Source: Myxococcales bacterium (lineage in GTDB: Bacteria > Myxococcota > UBA727 > JABDBI01). From it: a DNA stretch of 34,037 nt. The notes under the pieces are model-generated. The model saw only the letters and a program-made list of their open reading frames with translations. It ran no database searches and had not been told where the DNA came from. The DNA lies in assembly GCA_023248655.1 (NCBI GenBank), contig JAHFEE010000004.1, forward strand, positions 1-34,037. Reading direction: 5' to 3'. The position numbers and the translations under genes are program-made. Positions 1 to 9,641 of this stretch are shown in pieces; positions within the stretch are counted from its first letter, which is position 1; each line of letters opens with the position of its first letter.

Positions 1-182
1 CCGTCAATTCTAACCAAATACCCCCATTCTGTTTCTACTGTAAATGCTCCGCCTAGAATTTGCATTATGCAAACCTCGTGCCCTTGTTCGATAGTCATTT
101 CATTTCCATCGGGAATCTGAATTGCTTCACAGTCTCTGGTAAGTTTAACTATTATTTTATTGCCTGATTCATTGTTATACAT
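1..182 (-). CDS. sufT: SufT-like Fe-S assembly protein (partial, truncated by window edge)
   Basis: Minus-strand translation from ATG at 182: MYNNESGNKIIVKLTRDCEAIQIPDGNEMTIEQGHEVCIMQILGGAFTVETEWGYLVRIDG; the 'TRDCEAIQIPDG...G..V.I.Q.LGG.FTV' pattern resembles SufT; lies at the end of a SUF operon. Confidence 0.75.
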   Translation of the reverse strand, partial: MYNNESGNKIIVKLTRDCEAIQIPDGNEMTIEQGHEVCIMQILGGAFTVETEWGYLVRID

Positions 183-230
183 ATAAACTCATATTGTTGC
201 ATTATTGTAAATTTCATTATTTATTTGTAG

Positions 231-692
231 TTAATTGATATTATCATTTTGTTGTGGTTTGTTTTCTTTTAGCGCTAAGTTGAAACTATGCCAAGCCAAT
301 GTTGCACATTTAACACGCGTGGGAAAATTCTTTATATTTAAAAAAACACCTGCTTTTTTAAAAAAAGAATCGACAAAAATATTTTTTTCTGAAAAATCTT
401 CCCTTGTGAGCATTTCGTGAAAAACATTAAACAGCAAAATAGCTTCTTCGGTCGTTTTCCCAAGTAACTCATTTGTCATAATTGAGGCAGATGCCTGAGA
501 TATAGCACATCCCTTACCTTTAAATTTTATATTCTCTATATGATTATCTTTCACAATAAAGGTTAATTCAATTTTGTCTCCACATAGCGGATTATGCCCA
601 CAGATGCGATGTGTTGCATTATGAATATCTCCATAATTTCTAGGATTTCTACAGTGATCCAAAATAAGATCCCCGTATATTTCACTTAACAT
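231..692 (-). CDS. sufU: SufU/IscU-type Fe-S scaffold
   Basis: YGDLILDHCRNPRNYG, NPLCGDKIEL, FKGKGCAISQASASIMTNELLGK and a late KCATLAW motif are typical of SufU. Confidence 0.92.
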   Translation of the reverse strand: MLSEIYGDLILDHCRNPRNYGDIHNATHRICGHNPLCGDKIELTFIVKDNHIENIKFKGKGCAISQASASIMTNELLGKTTEEAILLFNVFHEMLTREDFSEKNIFVDSFFKKAGVFLNIKNFPTRVKCATLAWHSFNLALKENKPQQNDNIN

Positions 693-1894
693 TTTAAAAC
701 CTTTTTAACGAATTTAATACCATCAATTAGGGAATCTATGTCATTATCTGTATTGTATTCCCCAAGAGAAACCCGAGTCAATGCTGGAACATTTAGCAGA
801 TTAAGTAATGGTTGCGCACAAAGATGCCCTGCCCTGACTGCGATTCCTTTCTGATCGAGAATTGTTGCGATATCATGTGGATGTATGTTTTGCAGAGTAA
901 AAGATAAAATAGGAACCTGAATTTTTCCAAATTCCTCACCTACAATTTTAGCTCCAATTTGTATCAATTTTTCTTTAGCTTTTTGAAAGATTGTATTTTG
1001 AGCTATAGGTTGAAACTTGATTTTATTCACAAAATCAATTGCCGCACCGAAACCAATAACGCCGGATATATTAGGAGTTCCTGCTTCAAATTTCGCGGGC
1101 AAATCTGCATATATTGTTTTTTGAAAAGTAACCTCCTTAACCATATCTCCACCAGTCTGATAAGGCACCATCGTTTCTAGCAATTTTTCTTTACCATACA
1201 ATATTCCAACGCCTGTTGGACCATAAATTTTGTGTCCAGAAAATACAAGAAAATCACAATCCAGTTCTTGTACGTCCATTTTAAAATGCGGTACAGCCTG
1301 CGCAGCATCTAGCACGACCTTAATGTTTCTTTCTTTTGCTTGTTTGATCCAATTCCGGATTGGATTTGCTACTCCTATAGCATTCGATATGCAGGTAATT
1401 GCTAATAATTTTGCCTGTTTTCCAAATGGTATTTTTTTTACTGTATGGTCTTTATTGATCGGTATAATTCGTAATTTACATCCAATTTCTGAACATATAA
1501 TTTGCCATGGAATTATATTAGAGTGGTGCTCTAAGCTTGATATCCAAATTTCATCATTTTTCTTTAGAAAAGTTCGTCCGTAACTGTATGCTATCAAATT
1601 CAAACTTCCCGTTGATCCAGAAGTAAAAATGATCTCAGTCTCTTTCTTTGCATTTATAAAATGCTTGACCTTGCTTCTTACTTCTTCATACTCCCTCGTT
1701 GCCTTTTCGCTTATAAAATAAATACCTCGATGAATATTTGCTGAATATTCTGTTTCATATTTACGTTCAGCTTCTATAACATATGCATGCTTAAACGTAG
1801 TTGAAGCATTATCTAAATAAACAAGCCTATTGTTATTTGTTTTTTTTCCAAGCATTGGAAAATTCAAATTTTTCATCTTTAATTTATTCATCAT
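686..1894 (-). CDS. sufS: Cysteine desulfurase SufS
   Basis: YLDNASTT, SLEHHSNIIPWQ, DAAQAVPHFKMDVQELDCDFLVFSGHKIYGPTGVGILYG, and RAGHLCAQPLL. Confidence 0.95.
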   Translation of the reverse strand: MMNKLKMKNLNFPMLGKKTNNNRLVYLDNASTTFKHAYVIEAERKYETEYSANIHRGIYFISEKATREYEEVRSKVKHFINAKKETEIIFTSGSTGSLNLIAYSYGRTFLKKNDEIWISSLEHHSNIIPWQIICSEIGCKLRIIPINKDHTVKKIPFGKQAKLLAITCISNAIGVANPIRNWIKQAKERNIKVVLDAAQAVPHFKMDVQELDCDFLVFSGHKIYGPTGVGILYGKEKLLETMVPYQTGGDMVKEVTFQKTIYADLPAKFEAGTPNISGVIGFGAAIDFVNKIKFQPIAQNTIFQKAKEKLIQIGAKIVGEEFGKIQVPILSFTLQNIHPHDIATILDQKGIAVRAGHLCAQPLLNLLNVPALTRVSLGEYNTDNDIDSLIDGIKFVKKVLKC

Positions 1895-1906
1895 TCTAAA
1901 TATTCC

Positions 1907-2548
1907 TTAGATCCATAAGGAAACCTTTTTTTTAATGCTTTGTTGCTCAGTAAAATTTTTAATAGTATTTAAAATTTCTTCTTCGAAAGAATCAATTAAC
2001 AATCTTTTGGCATTTGATTTACTTAATCCCCTGGACTGCAAATAAAACAACATCTGATCATCTAGTTTTCCAACACTAATTCCATGTTTACATTTTACAA
2101 TATCAATATCAATTTTTAAATGCGGTTCAATGTAAACTCGTGCAGTATTAGACAATAAAATACTTCGATGCAGTTGGAGAGAATCAGTGCCTGCTGAATT
2201 GTTATTAATTTCAGTATAGGATTTTAAAATTCCAACGGAATTATCAGCATAAATACCCTTGTGCAATTGTCTGCTTTTACAATTTGGGGCCTGGTGAAAA
2301 ACTTCAATTATTGTTTTTAATTTTCCATCTCTTCTTGTGAGATCTAAGAAATATAAATTACAAATCGCAAATTCACCAATAAGGTATATTTGATAATGAT
2401 ATTCTTGTGAATCTTCTACAAGATTAACCTGAGTTAAGTCAAGCTGAGCATTGGATTCAATTTCAATTATTCTTCGATTTGTATTGGTTCCAAATTGAAA
2501 AGATGGAAATATCTGCAAATTTTCTCCGGAATTAATTCGAATTTTCAT
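1907..2548 (-). CDS. sufD: SufD-like FeS assembly protein, short (about 213 aa)
   Basis: C-terminal SufD/SufB beta-helix-like region (VKCKHGISVGKLDDQMLFYLQSRGLSKSNAKRLLIDSFEEEIL); start chosen at internal ATG 2548; located after sufC. Confidence 0.8.
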   Translation of the reverse strand: MKIRINSGENLQIFPSFQFGTNTNRRIIEIESNAQLDLTQVNLVEDSQEYHYQIYLIGEFAICNLYFLDLTRRDGKLKTIIEVFHQAPNCKSRQLHKGIYADNSVGILKSYTEINNNSAGTDSLQLHRSILLSNTARVYIEPHLKIDIDIVKCKHGISVGKLDDQMLFYLQSRGLSKSNAKRLLIDSFEEEILNTIKNFTEQQSIKKKVSLWI

Positions 2549-3269
2549 AACCTGTTTTTTCCAATTCCGCAGCAAGATCTCGCGGTCCCGTTTTTACTAT
2601 GTATCCATTTTGCAGAATATGAACAAAATTTGGTAAAATGCAATTTAAAAGTCTTTGATAATGTGTAACAATAATAAAACTACGAAATGTGTTTTTTAAA
2701 TTATCAATAGCAGTTGATACAATTTTAAATGAATCAATATCAAGTCCAGAATCAGTTTCGTCAAGAATTATTAGTTTTGGCTCGAGAAGAAGCAATTGCA
2801 AGGCTTCGTTTTTTTTCTTTTCGCCGCCTGAAAATCCTTCATTTACATTTCTCTGTAAAAACGATTCTTCAATTTTTAAAATTGACATTTTTTCTTTAAC
2901 AATTTTAAAAAAATCAATTGCGTCGAGCTCTGGAAATCCACAAAACTTTCTTTTAGCGTTAAGCATTGCTTTTAAAAAATAAGCATTACTTACACCGGGA
3001 ATTTCGGTTGGATACTGAAAAGCTAAAAAAATTCCACCGAGAGCTCTTTCTTCTGGATTTTGTAATGCCAAATTCCGTCCCTCAAAAATTATATCACCAG
3101 ATACAATTTCATAATTAGGGTTTCCAGTTAAAACATTAGATAATGTACTTTTTCCTGATCCATTTGGCCCCATAATGGCGTGAATTTCTCCAGGTTTTAT
3201 TTTTAGATTGATCCCATTTAAGATTAGATTACCGTGTATTTTAACGTAAAGATTATTTATGTAAAGCAT
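2532..3269 (-). CDS. sufC: SufC ABC-type ATPase
   Basis: GPNGSGKSTLSNVLTG, FLAFQYPTEIPGVSN, FSGGEKKKNEALQLLLLEPKLIILDETDSGLDID; ORF opens at 3293, likely ATG at 3269. Confidence 0.95.
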   Translation of the reverse strand: MLYINNLYVKIHGNLILNGINLKIKPGEIHAIMGPNGSGKSTLSNVLTGNPNYEIVSGDIIFEGRNLALQNPEERALGGIFLAFQYPTEIPGVSNAYFLKAMLNAKRKFCGFPELDAIDFFKIVKEKMSILKIEESFLQRNVNEGFSGGEKKKNEALQLLLLEPKLIILDETDSGLDIDSFKIVSTAIDNLKNTFRSFIIVTHYQRLLNCILPNFVHILQNGYIVKTGPRDLAAELEKTGYENSN

Positions 3270-3273
3270 ATAT

Positions 3274-4704
3274 TTATCCAACTGCCCCTTCAAGATTTAC
3301 TTCTAATAATTTTTGAGCTTCTATGGCAAATTCCATAGGAAGCTTTCGAAAAATATCCTTGCAGAATCCATTAACAATTATATTTATCGCATCTTCGGAA
3401 GAAATGCCGCGCTGTCTACAATAAAAAATTTGATCATCACTAATTTTTGATGTTGTTGCTTCATGTTCAATACATGTATTTTGATTATGTACGTCCATAT
3501 ATGGAAATGTATTAGCTTGACAGCTTGAACCAAACAAAAGAGAATCGCATTGGGAATAATTTCTAGAATTTTCTGCCGCATTTTGAATACGCACCAGACC
3601 TCTGTATGAATTTGTTGAATTTCCCGCCGAGATGCCTTTTGAGACAATTGTGCTGTTTGTGTTTTTTCCAATATGAATCATCTTTGTTCCAGTATCGGCT
3701 TGTTGATAATTGTTTGTCAACGCTATTGAATAAAATTCGCCAGTAGAATTATCGCCCTGTAGAATAACGCTTGGATATTTCCAGGTAACAGATGAGCCAG
3801 TTTCAACCTGGGTCCAAGAAATCTTAGAGTTTCTACCGCGACAGATTCCTCGTTTTGTAACGAAATTATAAATTCCACCAATTCCGTTCTTGTCTCCCGG
3901 ATACCAGTTCTGAATTGTAGAGTATTTAATTTCAGCATTTTCAAATGCCACAAGTTCGACTACTGCTGCGTGTAATTGATTCTCATCACGCATGGGAGCT
4001 GTGCATCCCTCCAGATAACTAAGGTAACTGTTTTCTTCGGCCACAATTAGTGTTCGTTCAAATTGTCCTGTTTTAGCAGAATTTATACGAAAATAACTAG
4101 AGAGTTCCATTGGGCATCTTACGCCTTTTGGAATAAAGCAAAAAGAACCATCACTGAAAACAGCGGAGTTCAGTGCAGTAAAAAAATTGTCATTTACCGG
4201 AACGACTGAACCTAGGTATTGACGTATCAGATCAGGATAATTCTGAACAGCGTCAGAAAACGAGCAGAAGATTACGCCTGCTTTTTCTAAACGATGTTTA
4301 AACGTTGTGGCAACCGACACGCTGTCAAATATGGCGTCGACCGCAACGTTTAACATTTTTTTTTGCTCAGTTAATGGAATCCCTAATTTTTTATAGGTGT
4401 CCAATATTTTTGGATCTATTTCATCCAAGCTTTCAAATTTAGTTTTTTGTTTAGGCGCTGAATAGTAAATAATATCTTGATAATTAATTTTTGGATATTT
4501 AACCGTAGACCATGTTGGCTCACCTGAATAAGTTAGCCAGTACCTATACGCTTTTATTCTCCAATCCAAAAGCCAGCTTGGTTCTTTTTTTTTAGAAGAT
4601 ATATACTGAATTACATTTTCATCTAATCCAGGAGGCAGTGTATCTGTTTCAATATCGGTAACAAAACCATATGGGTAATCTTGTTGTATTAATTCTTTAA
4701 GCAT
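3274..4704 (-). CDS. sufB: SufB FeS assembly scaffold
   Basis: [76 protein letters not shown]. Confidence 0.96.
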   Translation of the reverse strand: MLKELIQQDYPYGFVTDIETDTLPPGLDENVIQYISSKKKEPSWLLDWRIKAYRYWLTYSGEPTWSTVKYPKINYQDIIYYSAPKQKTKFESLDEIDPKILDTYKKLGIPLTEQKKMLNVAVDAIFDSVSVATTFKHRLEKAGVIFCSFSDAVQNYPDLIRQYLGSVVPVNDNFFTALNSAVFSDGSFCFIPKGVRCPMELSSYFRINSAKTGQFERTLIVAEENSYLSYLEGCTAPMRDENQLHAAVVELVAFENAEIKYSTIQNWYPGDKNGIGGIYNFVTKRGICRGRNSKISWTQVETGSSVTWKYPSVILQGDNSTGEFYSIALTNNYQQADTGTKMIHIGKNTNSTIVSKGISAGNSTNSYRGLVRIQNAAENSRNYSQCDSLLFGSSCQANTFPYMDVHNQNTCIEHEATTSKISDDQIFYCRQRGISSEDAINIIVNGFCKDIFRKLPMEFAIEAQKLLEVNLEGAVG

Positions 4705-4750
4705 TTTTATCCTTGATATTTAAATTCTAAATAATTTATGTCAATCAGGA

Positions 4751-4969
4751 TCAAGGTGTTTTAAATGTTTCCAAATATTCTTTTGAAAATTTATATAAAA
4801 TTCCAATACTAACACTTACACCAACCAAAAATCCGATCATTATGCCAAATTGATTTATTTCAAAATAATCGTCCAACCAATATCCGCATCCTGCGCCCAG
4901 TAGAATACTGAAACATATTTCAAATGCAATGCTTATATTTTTAATGTATTTAGAATATAAATCTAACAT
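4751..4969 (-). CDS. AtpZ/AtpI-like putative F0F1-ATPase accessory subunit
   Basis: Small two-TM protein with GAGCGYWLDDYF...G...GFLVGVSVSIGILYKF, typical of AtpZ/AtpI; next to ATP synthase genes. Confidence 0.75.
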   Translation of the reverse strand: MLDLYSKYIKNISIAFEICFSILLGAGCGYWLDDYFEINQFGIMIGFLVGVSVSIGILYKFSKEYLETFKTP

Positions 4970-5023
4970 TTGTTATTTTTATCTTGTTTATCTTGCCTTG
5001 CGGCATTTGAACTTTATACCTTA

Positions 5024-5449
5024 TCATTGAAACACCTTATCGTTGAACGTCAAAAAATTACGAATACTTTTTGGAATCTTCGTAGATTTTTTGGTTGTAA
5101 AATTAATACACACATTTGTAATTTTAGCTTGAAAACTGAGGATTTGGCCTTCCTTTTTAAAAATGTCAAATTCGGAAGTAAATGAATGCTGACTAATATT
5201 TGATACTTTGAAAGACGCTAATGCCATATCACCATGTTGCAGTGGAGAATAATATTTTGCAGAAATTTGCACAATCGGAAGTCCGATATTTTTTTTTTTA
5301 ATCATTGCCGCATAGCTAAATAAAACTTGAGAATTGAAACAATCCTCAAATAAATTGTGACAAATTTCAAAGAAACGTGGGTAGAACAGCCAACCGGCAG
5401 CGTCTATATCTTCAAATTTAATATAGAATTCACCAGTATATTTTCTCAT
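5024..5449 (-). CDS. Hotdog-fold acyl-CoA thioesterase (4-HBA-CoA / DHNA-CoA thioesterase-like)
   Basis: N-terminus IKFEDIDAAGWLFYPRFFEICHNLFEDCF matches the 4HBT-family active-site region; ATGA overlap with atpG stop. Confidence 0.75.
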   Translation of the reverse strand: MRKYTGEFYIKFEDIDAAGWLFYPRFFEICHNLFEDCFNSQVLFSYAAMIKKKNIGLPIVQISAKYYSPLQHGDMALASFKVSNISQHSFTSEFDIFKKEGQILSFQAKITNVCINFTTKKSTKIPKSIRNFLTFNDKVFQ

Positions 5450-6345
5450 CTTAATGCTTCTGCCCCGCTTAAAATTTCTATCAATTCATTAGTAATTGAA
5501 GCTTGACGTGCCCTGTTGTATTTTAATGTCAAATTTTCAATCACTTCTTTTGCGTTTCGTGTAGCATTGTCCATTGCGGTCATTCTTGCTCCGTGTTCTG
5601 ATGCTGCGGATTCAAGTAAAGCCTGGAATAATTGAGCGGTTAAATATTTTGGAAGCAATTCTTTAAGAATTTTTTGTTTAGTTGGCTCAAATATAAAATC
5701 TATTGAATTGAAATCAGTATCTATATTTTTTTCCGCAATATCATTTTGAATAATAATAGGCATAAGTTTCTTAATGATAATTTTTTGATTTGAAATATTA
5801 TTAAACTCGTTATACGCGACATACACAGCATCAAGATTTTCGTGTTTGTATAAAGATTCTAATTCAGAAACTATTTTAGATGCTTCCAGATAATCTGAAT
5901 ACACGTGAGGCATATGACTGTAATTTTTTCGAATTACCATATTTTCTTTTTTGAATATTTCGTAACCCTTATGTCCAAACGTAGATAATTGAATTTTGTT
6001 TTCTAATATATTATGTGCTTTATATTCTTTTAAAAAACTCTGAACCTTTCGAATTATGTTTGTGTTAAATGCTCCACATAAACCTCTATCAGATGTCATA
6101 ATAAGTAATTCGATATTTCTTTCTTGCCTTGGTTTTAGTAATGAACAAACACTGTATTCTTTGCTGTTTTCATACTGCATTTTTGTTATCATGTTGTTTA
6201 TTTGATTAGAATAGGATCTCGAATTTTTTAAATTTTCTTGAGCTTTTCGGAATTTTGAGGCAGCAACCATGGTCATTGCTTTAGTAATTTTCTCCGAACT
6301 TCTCACGCTTTTAATTCTATTTCGAATCTCTCTTAATGATGCCAT
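5446..6345 (-). CDS. atpG: ATP synthase gamma subunit
   Basis: MASLREIRNRIKSVRSSEKITKAMTMVAASKFRKAQ ... TSDRGLCGAFNTNI ... C-terminal RARQASITNELIEILSGAEAL. Confidence 0.97.
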   Translation of the reverse strand: MASLREIRNRIKSVRSSEKITKAMTMVAASKFRKAQENLKNSRSYSNQINNMITKMQYENSKEYSVCSLLKPRQERNIELLIMTSDRGLCGAFNTNIIRKVQSFLKEYKAHNILENKIQLSTFGHKGYEIFKKENMVIRKNYSHMPHVYSDYLEASKIVSELESLYKHENLDAVYVAYNEFNNISNQKIIIKKLMPIIIQNDIAEKNIDTDFNSIDFIFEPTKQKILKELLPKYLTAQLFQALLESAASEHGARMTAMDNATRNAKEVIENLTLKYNRARQASITNELIEILSGAEALR

Positions 6346-6394
6346 TTAAATCTCTTTATAAGTATATATTACTCTTACAACTCCCGCGGGGCAA

Positions 6395-7942
6395 TTAAAT
6401 ACTTGAACCAAATTTTTCTTCGAAATTATTTAATATCTCATCTAATTTGTTTTTCAAATCACCTTCAATTTTCAATTTTGAATTCTTTTGTATTTGTTGT
6501 AGAATGTAATTATATTCTGCCTTAATATGCAAAATTAATCTTTCCATATAATCATTTATTTTCTGGGGCTCAACATGCCGCACGAAAGACATTGAAGATT
6601 CTTTGTTTTTTTTCTGAGTTGCTGCATAAAGTTGTACAACCTGTTCTTCTACTGGAATAGGTGCATATTGTTTTTGCTTTAATAATTCAAGCAAACGCTT
6701 TCCCTTTTCAATTTGTTCAGATGTTGCCTGGTCTAGATCTGAGCCAAATTGAGAAAATGCCACCAGTTCTCTGTATTGAGCCAAATCCAATCTTAACGTT
6801 CCTGAGAGTTGCTTCATTGACGCAATCTGTGCAGCTCCTCCCACGCGCGACACTGATAAACCGACATTAACTGCAGGTCTTTGTCCTGAATAAAACAGGT
6901 CGGTTTCAAGATATATTTGACCATCTGTAATGGAAATTACATTTGTTGGAATATACGCTGATACGTCACCCGCCTGAGTTTCTATTATAGGCAAAGCAGT
7001 CAAACTTCCGCCACCCTCTTTCTTTGACATTTTAGCTGCACGCTCCAACAATCTGCTATGAAGATAAAAAATATCCCCCGGGAACGCTTCTCTGCCTGGG
7101 GGTCTTCTTAATAAAAGAGATAATTGACGATAAGCCACTGCTTGCTTGGATAGATCATCATAAATAATTAATGCATGTTGTCCGTTGTCTCTCCAGTATT
7201 CCCCTATCGCTGTACCACTATAAGGTGCTAAAAATTGTAAAGAAGCAGGGTCTGATGCAGGAGACGAAATTACTACCGTGTATTCCATGGCGTGATGTTT
7301 TTGTAATTTATCCACTACCTGAGCTACCGTAGATTGCTTTTGACCGATTGCGACATAAATACACTTTATGCCGGTGTTTTTTTGATTAATAATTGCATCG
7401 ATTGCTACAGCAGTTTTTCCGGTTTGACGGTCACCAATTATTAATTCTCGTTGACCTCTTCCGATTGGAATTATTGTATCTATGGATTTGATACCTGTTT
7501 GCATAGGTTCACAAACAGGGCTTCTGGCAATTATTCCGGGAGCTTTTGTTTCAATCAATCGTCGTTCTTTTGTTGCAAGCGGACCCAAGCCATCGACTGG
7601 TTCACCTAAACTATTAAGAACCCGACCAAGAACTTCATTACCAACTCCTATGTCTGCAATTTTTCCAGTTCTAGTAACCGTATCTCCTTCTTTTATTCCA
7701 ATGTCAGATCCCATTATTATTACACCAACACTGTCTTCTGCTAAATTCAAAACAAGTCCTTTTATTTTATTTGAAAATTCAACAAGTTCACCTGACCGTA
7801 CTTGATCTAGTCCATAAATTTGAGCCACCCCGTCTCCAACCTTTAAAACAGTTCCAATTTCAATAACACTAGTTTCAATGTTAAAGTTTGCTATTTGTTC
7901 TTTTATGATTTTTGTTATTTCTTCAGCTCTTAGTTGTTGCAT
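6395..7942 (-). CDS. atpA: ATP synthase alpha subunit
   Basis: [57 protein letters not shown]. Confidence 0.98.
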   Translation of the reverse strand: MQQLRAEEITKIIKEQIANFNIETSVIEIGTVLKVGDGVAQIYGLDQVRSGELVEFSNKIKGLVLNLAEDSVGVIIMGSDIGIKEGDTVTRTGKIADIGVGNEVLGRVLNSLGEPVDGLGPLATKERRLIETKAPGIIARSPVCEPMQTGIKSIDTIIPIGRGQRELIIGDRQTGKTAVAIDAIINQKNTGIKCIYVAIGQKQSTVAQVVDKLQKHHAMEYTVVISSPASDPASLQFLAPYSGTAIGEYWRDNGQHALIIYDDLSKQAVAYRQLSLLLRRPPGREAFPGDIFYLHSRLLERAAKMSKKEGGGSLTALPIIETQAGDVSAYIPTNVISITDGQIYLETDLFYSGQRPAVNVGLSVSRVGGAAQIASMKQLSGTLRLDLAQYRELVAFSQFGSDLDQATSEQIEKGKRLLELLKQKQYAPIPVEEQVVQLYAATQKKNKESSMSFVRHVEPQKINDYMERLILHIKAEYNYILQQIQKNSKLKIEGDLKNKLDEILNNFEEKFGSSI

Positions 7943-8457
7943 AATGTCCTTTCTAGTATTGAAAACTTGGATATTAATGTATTGTCAAATACGACATTAC
8001 CTAATTGAATTCGAATTCCACCCAATATAGATGGATCAATCGAAATTTTATAATAAATAGATTTATTTAAACGTTTTTCTAACCCTTTAATCATTGTATC
8101 TATTTTCTCAGTTGAGTTCAAACGTGCAGATACGGTTACAAGGGCTTTTGCTCTTTTAAAATTTTTATTCAACTCTCCGCTGTATGCTTCGGAAAGTTGT
8201 TTTAAGATCTTGATTCTTTTGTTCATAATTATAACATTAATACAGCGTTCTAATTCTTTGCCAAATTTCATCTTTTTTATTATTGATATTTGCTTACTTG
8301 TTTCAAAAGAAGGATTTTCAAATAGTTTGCATAACAATGTTTGAGTATATAATTTAGAAAATAATTTTAATTCAGCTTCAGTACGAATTAAATCAGACTT
8401 ATCCTTAATCAAGAATGCAAGTGCCTTGGCATACCGTTGAGCAATTTTCTTGTACAT
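7930..8457 (-). CDS. atpH: ATP synthase delta subunit
   Basis: [12 protein letters not shown] ... [18 protein letters not shown]; position upstream of atpA. Confidence 0.93.
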   Translation of the reverse strand: MYKKIAQRYAKALAFLIKDKSDLIRTEAELKLFSKLYTQTLLCKLFENPSFETSKQISIIKKMKFGKELERCINVIIMNKRIKILKQLSEAYSGELNKNFKRAKALVTVSARLNSTEKIDTMIKGLEKRLNKSIYYKISIDPSILGGIRIQLGNVVFDNTLISKFSILERTLCNN

Positions 8458-8461
8458 AAAT

Positions 8462-8968
8462 TTATTTTGAGATGTCCTCTATAACTTGATTTTGAAATTT
8501 TGTGTTAATTTGCTCATTGTGTGAAAGAATGTTTTTTGCTTTTTTTATAACTTCGCCAGCGATCTCATGTCTTAATCTCATTTCAAAATTAAATATATCG
8601 GTTTTTAATTTAAATTCTAATTCTCTTAACGATAAATTTAAAACTTTTTCTGTTTCTTGTTTTAATTTTTGAAATTCGTATTCTCCTTGTTTTGTAAAAT
8701 TGTTTTTAATATTCTGAATTTCACTATCTAAATTGATTAATCGCTGGTTATGAATTTGAAATTTTTGCAAAGCATCATCTCTAAGCTGTTTATTTTTAAG
8801 TATCGAATCCTTAATTTTTTCAGAACGTAAATGTAAAAAATTGTTTAATGGATTTTTAATTAATCGCCAAATAATAATTAAAAATGTAAAAAATGTAACA
8901 AGCATCCATCCTATAGCTGGATCTTCTTTGTAATTTTCTCCAATTCTCCACCAATTAAATGCGTTAAT
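8462..8968 (-). CDS. atpF: ATP synthase b subunit, proposed non-canonical AUU start
   Basis: ORF track starts at ATG 8905, but in-frame upstream codons give (I)NAFNWWRIGENYKEDPAIGWMLVTFFTFLIIIWRLIKNPL, an ATP-synthase-b-like N-terminus; no ATG/GTG/TTG in that extension; GAGG about 6 nt before ATT 8968. Confidence 0.75.
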   Translation of the reverse strand: MNAFNWWRIGENYKEDPAIGWMLVTFFTFLIIIWRLIKNPLNNFLHLRSEKIKDSILKNKQLRDDALQKFQIHNQRLINLDSEIQNIKNNFTKQGEYEFQKLKQETEKVLNLSLRELEFKLKTDIFNFEMRLRHEIAGEVIKKAKNILSHNEQINTKFQNQVIEDISK

Positions 8969-9449
8969 AAATTACCTCACTTTTGATTTTAAACGTATTT
9001 GCAGTATCTTTGTTTTGCGGATTGATTAAAAAATGCCTCACAATTTGATCCGCCAATCTATCTTCTTCGCTGATTAACTGTATGCGTAGTTTGGAAATCT
9101 CATGAATGAGATTATCTTGATTTTCCCGTATTCGAATTATGTTATTCTTATTTATTTCTTCTAATTTTTCTTTATAAAATTTAGTGCCCTCGTTCTGAAA
9201 ATCAACTAATATTTGCTCAGCTTCATTTTTAGCTTGTTTAATTTTAATTTCTATCTCATTTGAGATTCTACTGATTTCATCATTTAATTGATTAGTTTCA
9301 TTTATAATTTCTTTAACAAGACGCTCTCTTTCCTTAAAAAGATTCATAAAAGGAAAAAATAAAATTTTAAAAATCACCCTCTTGTAATAGAAAAGAATAA
9401 ATATTTCTACCAACAAAAGCAGCAAAGGTTCAGAAGGTGTTATAATTAT
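8964..9449 (-). CDS. ATP synthase b' (second b-type) subunit, start proposed at AUA/AUU
   Basis: Single N-terminal hydrophobic segment then long charged coiled coil, directly upstream of atpF; ORF track uses TTG 9425, but AAGGAG (9456-9461) is placed for ATA 9449 or ATT 9446. Confidence 0.7.
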   Translation of the reverse strand: MIITPSEPLLLLLVEIFILFYYKRVIFKILFFPFMNLFKERERLVKEIINETNQLNDEISRISNEIEIKIKQAKNEAEQILVDFQNEGTKFYKEKLEEINKNNIIRIRENQDNLIHEISKLRIQLISEEDRLADQIVRHFLINPQNKDTANTFKIKSEVIY

Positions 9450-9641
9450 AACGGTCTCCTTGTGATTCTTCGAAAATTAAATAAATATCAAATTTCGCAT
9501 CCTTATAATAGGTAGATAATTGTATTAAAAATGTCAACAAGATATTTGATATTTACTGAACACATATCAAACTATTCTTTTTGTATTATTATTCTACTTT
9601 AATATTGTCATTTTTTTCTTAAAATGTAGAAATACCCAATA

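Noticed and set aside
959-1583. Plus-strand ORFs opposite sufS
   Set aside because: Antisense to conserved sufS; no start signals or motifs
3384-3953. ORF-track frames 3384..3671 and 3723..3953 on minus
   Set aside because: Alternative frames inside sufB
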